In this document: positions 12,401-24,400 of the stretch, one piece after another | How positions within the stretch are numbered: the stretch's first letter is position 1 | Layout of the letters: the number at the start of each line of letters is the position of its first letter | NCBI RefSeq assembly: GCF_014898055.3 | Contig: NW_023605083.1 | Coordinates: forward strand, 93,273,483 to 93,337,482 | Reading direction: 5' to 3' | Length of the DNA: 64,000 bases | Source: Talpa occidentalis | Lineage: Eukaryota; Chordata; Mammalia; Eulipotyphla; Talpidae | Notes under the pieces: generated by a model | What the model saw: only the letters and a program-made list of their open reading frames with translations | Told to the model about the DNA's origin: nothing | Databases searched by the model: none | Position numbers and translations under genes: made by a program

Positions 12401-15400
12401 ATAAACATCCTGTCAAGTAGGTATAATAGTTATCTCTCTTTACTGTGAGCAAAGAAGAGGCACTGAGAGGTTAACTGACCTACTCAAGGTCACACAGCTG
12501 GTAATTGGCTTAGCCAGGAATTGATATGGATGTTTTGACTTCAGAGTCTGAGCCACTACTGTATGTCTTCCCTCCTGAGAATATAAACTAGGATACTGAA
12601 TGGACAACAAATGAAAGTATCAAGGGAATCGAAGATTTGTAAGAAGGGACGATTTGAGGGAGACAGAGATGGATATGATGTACTTATTTTATTTTATTTT
12701 TTAAAGAGGCATGTATTATTTATTTGTTTGTTTGTTTATACAAGCACTGGGTACAGTCAGAAGCACTGGAGGGTGAGAGAATCCACCAGAGCCAGAGTAG
12801 GGAGCAGAGCAGGCAGAAGGACCAAAGTACACTGCTGAGGGGAGCAGCGGGCGGTGGGAGAGGTCTGCATGCCATGTGGGACCCTCCTCCGGCGGCCGGG
12901 GAGCAGCCGGGGATCAAACCGGCGCCGCAGAGGCCGCGGGCAGCTTCTCAACCCAGCGCTCAACTGCTGCGCCACCGGGGAGGCCCAGAGATGGATATGA
13001 TGTACTTTTATTGGGTGACCTCGGTGAGAAGCAATGTGGCATAATGGGAAAGGTTTGGATTAGGGTTCTGATTGTCAATCAGTCACTTTCTAGTTTTCTA
13101 ATGTTGGTCAAAGAAATTTGTTCTGTTTCTTTAACTGTAAAATGGAGATTTTATACTTCCTTGGTGATCTTTTGGGATTTTTTTCAAATTAAAAAATATT
13201 TTAACATTTTCTGTTAAGGAATAACATGCATATAATAAGTACACATATCTTGAGGTTATAGTTTGTTGGATTTTTTTTTTTAAAGATTCTTTTTTTTATT
13301 TAATTTTTTTTTTTTAAAGATTTATTTATTTATTTTATACAAGCACTGTGTACAGTCAGAAGCGCGGGAGGGTGAGAGAATTCACCAGAGCCAGAGCGGG
13401 GAGCAGAGCAGGCAGAAGGACCAAAGTACACTGCTGAGGGGAGCAGCGGGCAGCAGGAGAGGTCTGCACGCCATGTGGGACCCTCCTCTGGTGGCCGGGG
13501 AGCAGCCGGGGATCGAACCGGTGCTGCAGAGGCTGCGGGCAGCTTCGCAACCCAGCGCTCAACCGCTGCGCCACCAGGGAGGCCCAGTTTGTTGGATTTT
13601 TACATGTGCATCCACCTGTGTCATTACCACAATTACTGAGCCTTTCTATCACCTCAGTGGGCTCCCCCCTGCCCCAACCAATCAGTCCCTCTGATCTCTA
13701 TCACCATTTTTATAAGGCTCTCAAATGGGAAAAAAAAAATGTGTATCGTGTCTTGCAAATTCTAAAGGACTTTATGTGGACCTTTGGAGAGAGAGAGAGA
13801 GAGAGAAAGAGAGAAGGACAGTGGGTGAGAGTCTTGGAAAAAATAGCAGAAGAGCGAAAGGAGGAGGTCTGAGAGGTGTAGAGTCTGCATAATTAAGAAA
13901 GTAAAACCACTGTCAGGAATTTGAGAAGCGTGATAGGTTAGGAGATAGGAATCACTTGGAATTCCTACCTGTAGGGGTGGGTGCTTTGAATGGAACTTAA
14001 AATCTATTTTGATGTTTTGTTTTAACTGGCAAGTTTGTCCCGTTTATATTGTCTATAATCATGGATATACATGGATTCATTTCTAGCATTTATGCTTTCT
14101 TTTTGTACTGATTTTCCTTTGTTTCTTTGTTCCCTTTACTGCTTCTTTTGGATTGAGCAGTTTCTCTTGTTTGATCTCTTTGGTTTAGAACACGTACATT
14201 TAGTTATTTATTTACTTTTAAAATGATATTGGCTTTTTATTTTTTTTTATTTATTTATTTATTTATTTTTTTTTATAGAGGCATGTTTTCTTTCTTTCTT
14301 TCTTTCTTTCTTGTTTATACATGCACTGGGTACAGTCAGAAGCGCGGGAGGGTGAGAGAATTCACCAGAGCCAGAGCGGGGAGAGAGCAGGCAGAAGGAC
14401 CGAAGTACACTGCTGAGGGGAGCAGCGGGCGGCAGGAGAGGTCTGCGCGCCATGCGGGACCCTCCTCCGGTGGCCGGGAAGCAGCCGGGGATCGAACCGG
14501 CGTCGCAGAGGCCGCGGGCAGCTTCTCAACCCAGCGCTCAACCGCTGCACCACCGGGGAGGCCCGATATTGGCTTTTTAAAAGATTTATTTTATTTGTAC
14601 AAGAACTGGGGTACAGGCCAGAGCTTGCTTGGGAGGGTGAGAGAATTCACCAGAGACAGAGTGGGAAACAGAACAGGCAGGTGGACCAAAAACACTGCTG
14701 AGGGGAGCAGTGGGTGAGACAGGAGAGGTCTGCCACGCCGTGTGGGTAGCTCCCTGACCAGCCGGGAATCAAACCCATGCTGCAGAGGCTGCAGACAGCT
14801 TCACAGTGCTGCGCTCAACCTGCTGCACCACCGGGGAGGCCCAGAACATGTAGATTTATATACTTTTAGTGATTATCATTAAAAAGTCAACATAGATAAT
14901 TAGCAAAGTCTTCTGTCAGTCTTCACAGATAACACAAGCATCTCTATGCTTTCATTTCTCTTTTGATTTAGATATTGTAGATGGATGTTGTACTTTAATC
15001 CCTCTTCTCCATTCTCCCTGCTGTGGTAGCAGTAATAGTTGTCAGTATAGATTTATAGAGTCAATGCATGTTTATATGTACCAATGTTTACCATTTTCTA
15101 TGCTTCATCATTTTGCCTTACAACTCAGGTTTTCCTTCTGGACTCAATTTGTTTGTTTTTTAATCCTGAAATGTGTCTTTTACAAGAGACTTTCCCAGCC
15201 AGCATTGCTTATGTGGGTTCCGTATGCTGAGAGGTTGATTCCCTCAAAGGGCTGTTACACTGAAGGCGACATAGCTGGGTCTAGAGCAGTCAGGGCCCTC
15301 TAGGCAGCCAGCTCTCCCCCTTCACTGAAAGACCAATTTCTTCTGACGCCCTCCTCAGTATCTCATGAAAATACTTTCCATGTATGACATACTATGAAAA

Positions 15401-18400
15401 AAGATGACAATAATATTTTAGAAGTTCTTTTCAGTGGAGATCTGTGTCCATGTTAAACTCTCTCATGTTTTATTTGTAGAGAGCTTAATTCTCATTTTTG
15501 TATGGTAGCTCAGCTGAGTATATAAATCTTTAGATTTTTAATTTTATTGCCCCAATCCTTCCCTCAGCACATTGCTACTCTAATGCTGTATTTGAGATGT
15601 CTGTGATCAACCTAATTATTATACCTACTGTGTTCTATTACTAAAAATAAGTAGCACTTATCACTTAAGAGCAAAGTAAGGGTAAAAGAGAGGTTTAAGA
15701 CTCTAGTTACTTTTAGATTTCTTAAGTGTTAAATTCCTTTTGAGAAATCAAGAGGGAAAATGATCCTTCTCATTCCAGGTGATTTTGGTTGAACTACATC
15801 CCAGTGGATTCCAGAGGTCTTTCTTTGATGAGGAAGACTTGAACACTATTGCCGAGGGAGATAACGTGTATGCCTTTCAAGCTCCTCCACAACTTGGCCA
15901 GGAGACACTCTCAGGTACTGTAGTGCTTTGCATAATTTTATGTGGGTACTGGGATTTATCAGTTTGAGAGGGTATTCATCGGACACTGAGGGATAAGACA
16001 TTTATTTTCAGTACTCGGAACTCTCAAGCTTGTTTTCTCCAATATTTGGTATACAGATGGTTGATTATTAAAAATTATTCAATAAATACAGGGGTTCTTA
16101 AAACCTTAGTGAGGATGAATCACCTGGAGAATTTGTTAAAGGATAGTCCAATACCTGCGCTTCCACAATGCTAAAGATGCTTACCTTCTCTGTGCACTCC
16201 TCATGTTGATATTCTAAGTTGGGCATGGGGGGGCTACTCTGTGGCTCTGATCAAGGCCTACAAGCAACCAAAATCACCTGGAGTATTTTTCAGGTTGGCT
16301 TTGAGACGTGGTTTTTGTTTTTTTTTTGTTTTTTTTTTTTCCAAGATTTATTTATTTATGCATACAAGAGCTGGGGTGCAGGCCAGAGATGCAGGGGGTG
16401 AGAGGATTCACCAGAGATAGAGTGGGGAGCAGAACAGGAGGATCTACTGAAATACACTGCTGAGGGGAGCAGTGGGTGAGTCAGGAGAGGTCTGCTGCAC
16501 CATATGGGTCACTTCCCTGGCCGGGGATTGAACTCATGCTGCAGTGGCTGCGGATAGCTTCATAGGCTGCGTCTTAATGCCTTGCGCCACCAGGGAGGCT
16601 CTGGCTTTAAGAAGTGTTAATTAAAATCCCTGCCCTTATTTTGAAGTTAAATTGTTGCAGTGTCTCCCAATGGTGGGTTAGTAGGTGCTCCAAGAGAAAG
16701 AGTAGGCCAGAGAAGCCAGGGCTCTGACCCAGGGAAGGGGCTCCTTTAAATGTTCAAATGTAATTCTCTCCCTCCAGCTCGTGCATCTGGTCTGTCTGTG
16801 TCCCCACGCTTGGCTGCCCGTGAGGGTCAGCGATTGCCCCTGTCTGCCTGTAGTGAGAACAAGGTGCTAATCCTCTTCTGTAACTTGATGGGGTCAGGGC
16901 AGCAGGCTAGCAGGTATGTTTAACTTTATGCTCTTTATACATGATGTCTGGGATTTGTATGTACTTGGAATTCTGTCTAGAATAATTCTAAGTTGATAAA
17001 ATTAAACAGTATCAAGTTTAATCATCTAGGAATAGGGAAGAGGGTATTCTGAGCAAGACAATCAGAAATAATTGCCTTAAGCAGATGGCTGATATCTTCC
17101 TTAACAATTAAGCATGGGAGATATTCCTATTAATTTCAGGATTAATTATTGCCCTCATCACTATTATACTGTATTGTAAGGCCAGGGCGGTACAGTAATA
17201 CAAGGAAAAGAAACTGACCATGAGAAAAGAGGAGATAAAATTACCACTATTTGCAGATTATATTGAGATCTTTCCAAAGAATTAAGAATTGGAATGTGAT
17301 TATTACTATTGAGAATTTAGGATTGTGACTGATTACATAACAAATATAAAAAAAAGATAATTTTCTTATATAGTCCCAATAAAATGCTTAAAAGATATAA
17401 CTTCTACCAAAAATTTTAGATTGATAAAATGTCTCTAAGATTAATCTGCAATAATAAACTTATAATAGGCAGAAAATACTGAGAGGGATAAAGGAAGAAG
17501 AGGGATGGCTCCAATGAACCAGGATAGTCTTAATTATTAAAACAGAGGAATATATACTTAAATCAATGAAACATAATAGGTCAAATTATATTTAAGTATT
17601 ATGTGATAAAAGTTGTATTTTATATTAGTACTAAGTTAATGAATTAATCAGTAAGTAAGACTGGGTCAACTGATTTCTTTTCATTTTCTCTATCAACTTT
17701 TTATTCCCACCATAAATTCACATGCTTAAATTTCAGATTGATTAGGGAGGTAAATATAGAAAAGGAAGCCATAAAATTTCCTGGATAATGTAGGGGAATA
17801 TTTGTGTCTTAGGGGTAAAGGACTAGTTTAACACTTTAGGCAGAAGACTATAAAGAAAAAAGTTATGTCTTCAATACACTGAATATTTTAAACTACACAC
17901 AAATTTGAAAGGCAAAGCACAAATAAGGAAAAATATTTATATCATGTGACAGGTGAAGGATGGGTATCCAACATTTAAAACCTTGTTCTCAATTAGTGAG
18001 GGAAACATTCTTTAGTAAAATGGTTCACAGAAGAAACATAAGCACAGGAAGAAATATTCAACCTCACTAGTAGAAGCAATTCTGATTGTAATAGTGAGAT
18101 GCAATTCTAAACCTTATAGATTGTGAAAGGACTTTAAAAAATCACTGACACTACCTCTGGACAAATGTTAAGGGATTGGGGCATAGGCTCTACAGGTAAA
18201 TTGGTGTGGCTTTTCTGGTCTCACATTTCCATTTCTGGAGCCTCATCCCAAAGCAACAATTGTGATGGGCATTCAGAAGTACAGGTACAAGAATACGTGT
18301 AGTTCCTGACATAGTCAGCATTGTTTAAATTGAAAAAATGGGAGCAACCTGGGTGCCTGACTGCCGAGGGTAAGGTGCATAACAGTGGACACCTGTGACC

Positions 18401-21400
18401 CTGCCCGTCCATATTTACCACCTCATTTTTGTGCTGTGTTTTAGCAAAGTGTAGTCAATACTTTCACATTCTTATCCATTGACTTGACACACAACCTGGC
18501 TCAGTGTGGCCAGGGAACCTGCAATGGTCAGTGATTTGGCAGTCCCCATGGCAGAGCTGGAGTGGACAGCAACAGCTCATTAGGTTGGGATTTGGAAAAC
18601 CCTCCCAGTTAAGAGAATATTCCCGGCGCATAAAGCCATCAATGTGTCAACTGGACCATGTCCCCTCTGGGTTTATTTCTGGTTTCCTTTTCTCCGGCTC
18701 CAGGTTCTGTAGTTTACTTTCTATTGTGGGGAAGAGTTTCCTGCCGGGTAATCATCTGGAGCCATCTGTTACATTGTAATGTCTGTTTTCGCCTTTGCAT
18801 CTCTGACCCCTGTTTCTACCCTAACATGCAGTGGGTTCTCTGATGGGCAGTTCTGTGTGGTGCTTGGTGCTTAACTCTTATCCAATGAGTGGAGTGCATG
18901 AGTGGAACTAGTGCTCATGACTGATAAATATAACTGGTTTTTCCTTTATGAAATAAATTTCTTTGGATTTTTCAGGTTTGGACCACCTTTTCTGATAAGG
19001 GAAGACAGAGCCATCTCCTGGCCCCAGCTCCAGCAATGCATTCTCAGTAAGGTCCGCTATCTCATGAGGAGTGAGGCCTCCATACAGGTCAGTGTGTGTG
19101 CATGTGTGTGCGTGCAGGGAGGTGGGTGGGAGTAGGAATCTAGGGGTAGCTCAGGAGAGACAAGAATTTGCTGTTTATGAGAGCCTTCACATTGTCGAAA
19201 GCAATGTTGATTTATGTGCTAGGAAGTGACGATTTCATGGCCTGTGCTTTCACCCTTTGTGGCATTACAAAATACCTTTTGCACATGGCACTTTTTTCCA
19301 TCAAATCTTTAAAAACACCATTGGAATAAAGAGTAGATTTACATTATTATTCTCAGTTTTGAATACAAATGGTCTACTTAAGATATTTCTAGAGGAGAGT
19401 TCATTGTAACATTGAAATTGAAACTTTTAGATCCAAAATTTTAAGGGACTTGAGATATGATTTCGGTGGAAAATTAAAATTGATGTCCCAATATGAAAAT
19501 CTAGATATTAAAATAATCTTGACCCTGGTTTGAAAACTGAGATTAAAAATTCAAGGGAAGGGCTTCCCCAGTGGCACAGCGGGTTGAACGCCACACTGTG
19601 AAGCTGTCCACAGCCTCTGCAGCGCAGGTGCGATTCCCGGCCGGCCAGGGAGATTCCTACATGGTGCGGCAGACCTCTCCTGTCTTGCCCGCTGCTCCTC
19701 TCAGTAGTGCTTTCAGTCTGTCTGCCTGTTCTTCTCCCCGCTCTGTCTCTGGTGAATTCTCTTATCCTCCCGCACCTCTGACCTGTACCCCAGTTCTTGT
19801 ATAAATAAATAAACCTTTTAAAAAATATGCTTTAAAAAAAAAAACACAAGGGAAAACATCTCTTTGTCTTGCACATTTATCATCAGATTGGTAGTTTCTA
19901 CTTGAAACCAACATAGTCTCAAATCACCCCTTTTAGGTTCTATAGCATCAGAAACTATTCTAATGACTGCCTGGCACAGACACTGAACTTTTTTAGGGAC
20001 AGAAAAATAGCAGAATTTTGTTTAACTCCAACTTTTCTCTTAGTAAGAACTTCTTATTTGGGGAATGTACCAGCCTTATTTCACAGGTTGTTCTTTATGA
20101 TTCAGTTCCTTCCTGCTCAGGGAAAACTATATATCTGATTCAGGATTTATACCAAATATCACCTTGTTCAAGACTTTTTCTACATTTGTACCATCTTTTA
20201 ACTCTAAAGGATATTGCTGTTTGCACTGCAGTGCCCAGATTAGAAACTAACTTCTTTCTAAGTAGGTCAGAACCTCTAGTACTAACTCCAGCCTTCCCCC
20301 AAACCCTGTGCTCCTGATTGTTGAAAGTGGATGAAACCACTTTCGTGGGCACATTTAACTCAGCTGTCCTGATTCTCCACTTGGTCCCATGTGTGCTTTT
20401 ACCTCTGCTCTCCCACAGTCATTTTGATTTTAGAGACCAATCAGACCATTAGTGGGGCCAGCAAAATTCTAAGAGGCAACCTCCAAGTCAGCTATTGATG
20501 CTTTCCTGCAGATTCACTGCTATATGAAATGATGGTTGGGCATAATTTTCTGTAGGAATAATACGTTCTGAGTGGTCCTAAGGTTCCCAGGCTAGCCTGT
20601 TTACTTAACCCATAATGCTTTTCATATTATTTATTATTAAATACTAGCTCTGTGTGGTAATTATTTGAAAAGAATACATTTAGAATTTGCAGTGGTGAAC
20701 TAAAGAGACTAAAAGTTGTGAACATATATTCAAGGCTCTAAGGAGAATTTTCCTTGCCAAGAACAGAGGACAGGAAAGTGCCTCTTAACAAAGAACCAGT
20801 TTTCTGGACAGAATAAAATTTACTTGAATTGTGAAAAAAGATTTATCATCGCCAAAACATTTTTATGGTCACTTTGTGAATTTTCTTTGTGAGCAGACAA
20901 GGGTAAGCTGTTTCCATGCAAACTAGGTGGCCTGATTATGTTGATTATGTTACCCTTCAAACAGCAAGGCTCAGTCAGGGGTGCCAGGAAAAGTAGCACC
21001 CTCCTCAGATTTAAGTAAATTTAGGGGCAGGATCTCTATGACCTGAGCAGATGGGTGAAGGAGAGAGTCCAGGAGCCCTTGGTGACTTTTTCAGGCTTTT
21101 ATTGGGATTTACACAGCAGGCAGGGGTGCAAGTCTTCACTATTTCTGGGCTCTCCGGTGTTCTCTCATGGCCTCTGCCTCTCTTTTGCTCTGTTGGCATC
21201 ACTGTGACACCCTTATAAGCCCAGTCTTAGCCTAGGTGTATCCCACCTACATACACCCTACTCCAAGTGTCCACCATCAGGCATGCATTAAGGACCACAG
21301 GGGTCCATCATCAATGCTGATGGCAGGAGGGCAGAAAAGCCTGGCAATTATTTACCCTACAGTAAGTCTTTTTTTTAAAGGTTTATTTATGCATATAAGA

Positions 21401-24400
21401 ACTGGGGTACAGGCCAGAGGTGTGGGGAGGGGGAGAGGATGCACCAGAGACAGAGTGGGGAGCAGAACAGGTGGGTTGTTAGGTCTCTTTAGGAAATACA
21501 TCCTTCTTTGGTGAGACCTAAAACCAAGTCCCTAAAGTCAGCTTGCTTCCAAACCCTGATTTTTGTCTTTGTTGAAGCTTCATGTCAACCAGCATGTGGT
21601 TTTAGTCCAGGTAGATGGACACACCTGCACTTGACACTTGAGGCTCTCTGCAGCCAGGCTCTGGTTTCCCTTTTCAACCTTGGTCCCACTGCTGCCTGCA
21701 CACATCAGCTGCCACGGCCTGCCCCCACTCACAGCTGAGTGTTGTGGGTCATGCTGCCTTCCCACTTGCTGTTCCTCTCTCCTGGAATTATATATAATAT
21801 TTCCCTCTTTTTCCTCTCTCTGAATTCATCCTATATTTTATCAGTGATTTTTATTTTTCAATTTTATATTTTTTATTTATATCTTTTACATCATTGTGTA
21901 TTCCCTATAAAATTCCCACCACCAGTTCACCCAGGAACCCATCCCAGGCCGGGTAAGTTCATTGTCAGTTCTCACGGATGAAAAAAGAATTTTGGAGCCT
22001 TCCATGGATTTTTTTATAGGCCTTTCATGCTCAATCAGGCAACAAACCAGCTTTCCCTCTCATCATTTCTCTGGTGTTCTCCCCCATCTCAGAGTGAAGC
22101 TGGCTTTATATCCCCTCGCCCCTAGGCACAGGTGTTTCCATTTGCATACATGCATGCCCCATCTCTCTGGGTCCAGGTGGCCACAATCTGGGCCCAGGAG
22201 GCCACAATCACAGGAGGGTTGCAAATCCACAGGTGCTGGCCATAGACGCTAATAGTGGGAGGGTGTAAAAAAAAGCCTGATTTTTACTCATTTACCCTAA
22301 AAGATGTCTTTTCTCTTTGTCAGAATTTGGAAGAAAATTGGATTTTTCTAGTTATATTCAAGTTCATCAATGATCATTTTAAGAACTGTTTTTCCTTTAT
22401 TGGAGAGTCTATTGAGATTTTTAAAAATGTGTGGCAAAGAATATATAATGTTGGTTTATTGAACCATTTAAGTGTACATTAATCATATTCACTGTGTTAC
22501 ACAATAATTGCTACTATCTATACCCCCAAATTTTCATCATCCCCCCCAAAAAACTCTATACCTCATTAAGTGACTCCCCATCCCCTACCATATAGTTTGT
22601 GGTAACCTCTAGTCTTCCTTTTCTTCCCATTCTTTTTCTCTCTATGAATTTGCCTACTCTGGGTACTTCATATAAGAGAATCACACAGTATTTACCCTTC
22701 TGTTTCAGCTTTTACCACTAAGCAAAAATATTTTCAAGGTTCACCCATGTTGTAGCATGTGTAAGAGTTTCCTCCCCTTTTAAGGCTGAATAATATTCTG
22801 TGGTACATACATACTACCTGCTGATGACGATGGGTTACTTTCACCTTTTGACTATTGTGAATAATGATGTTTAAGATATGTTTCAATTTCAGAAAAGTTA
22901 GAACGTTAAAAAGATGCTTATCTTCGAATAAAAACCTAGGTAGTATTTCTTTATGTGGATTATTTTGAAGTACATATTTATTTTAATTATATGTAAAATA
23001 TACTCTAACTTCCTTTTAGATAATTGCTTCCTTTTGGCAACTGTGTGATGATAATAATCTTAATAAAATATAATAAGTTACCTATTAATGCTTTATTAAG
23101 ATAGCTGGTGCTTTTCCATTCATGTACTAGTATCTGCTTCAAATAATAACAAGTTATTTAAAAGCACCATTTTCTTTGTGTTGGAAAGTTTAATGTGTTG
23201 AACAGTATTAGGTCACTATATTTTATCTTCTCAAAAAAACAAAATCCTTTTCTCTTTAGATTTGAATATTAAAGAAATATTCAAAATAAACAGTAAAAAA
23301 ACTATATTTTTGGAGTAATTTCTGTCCACTGAAGATTCTAGTAAGTCAGCCTGGATGATGACTGGTGCCTCTGTTTTTGTCTTGGCAGAACCCGGGGTCA
23401 CTGTTTTCCATCCGGGTTGTGGGGCTCTCTGCGCCATGCAGCTACTTGTCCCCACAGGACAGTCGGCCCCTCTGCCACTGGGCAGTTGACAGGTAAGGGT
23501 CACTCAGATTTGGTGCAGAAATGAATAGGCCCATACTTGACTAGACTCCCACTAGACTAGGCTATGTGTCAATAAAATTAAATTAATTACAATCTTAGCT
23601 CCTCTGGGCCACTTACCTCTCCAGTCACTGTCTCAGATCCTCACACACATTCTGTGCTTTTCAGACTTATGTCTAGAGAGGTACAGTGATGGCCACTTCA
23701 AACGTGAAGGGACACTGAGTTTCCCAGAGATTCACTTGCTCACAGTTACATAGCCCATTCATGGCTGAGGCTGAATTATTTATTTATTTTATTATATCAG
23801 TGTTCATTTTGGTGAAGTAATTGGTTTCTCCCCTGAGGTATAGTTCTCCTGCCACCATATCACCTGTGAACCATCACCAAGTCCCTGTGCTCTTCCCTCC
23901 CGTTTTGATCCCTTTCCCACCCCCTCCTTTGCTATGTGCCTCAGATGTATGGTCAGCTTCCTGGCTTTATCTTTTTTCTTAATCTTTTGTTTGGTTTCTC
24001 TACATTCTGCATATAAGTGAAAACCTCCAACATTCATCTTTCTTCTTCTGACTTATTTTGGCCAGCATAATCCCTTCCGGCTCCATCCACATTGCTGCAA
24101 ATGGCATGAGTTCGTCTTATTTGATTGGCAAGTAATATTCCATTGTGTAGTGTAGAGGGCAGGAATACCACAGTGCAGGTTTTCTATGATCCAGGAGACT
24201 GGGTAAAGGAGGAGTCAGAGTCCTCAGTGGTTTTTTGCAGGTCTTTATTGGGATTACCAGGTACACAGCAGGAAGGGGTGCTGGGGGGCCGGTAGGCTGG
24301 CAGGCCTCCCAGCCCCCAGCAGGTCTTCACTCTGGGCTCTCTGGCCTTTTCTCAGCTTCTGCTTCTCTTGCTTCTCTCTCTGCTTCTCTTTTGGCTTCTC

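Larger units (their letters stand above)
14000..15560 (-). mobile_element. Old L1 ORF2 region, antisense, split by SINEs
   Basis: Degraded reverse-complement L1 coding text on both sides of the nested SINEs (tttagtgattatcattaaaa, tgtgtcttttacaagagac, tatggtagctcagctgagt). No open frame survives. Boundaries are approximate. Confidence 0.5.

Noticed and set aside
14223..14717. 164-codon plus-strand open frame
   Set aside because: It runs through two SINEs and their simple-repeat tails; the reading is repeat-derived with no known protein similarity.
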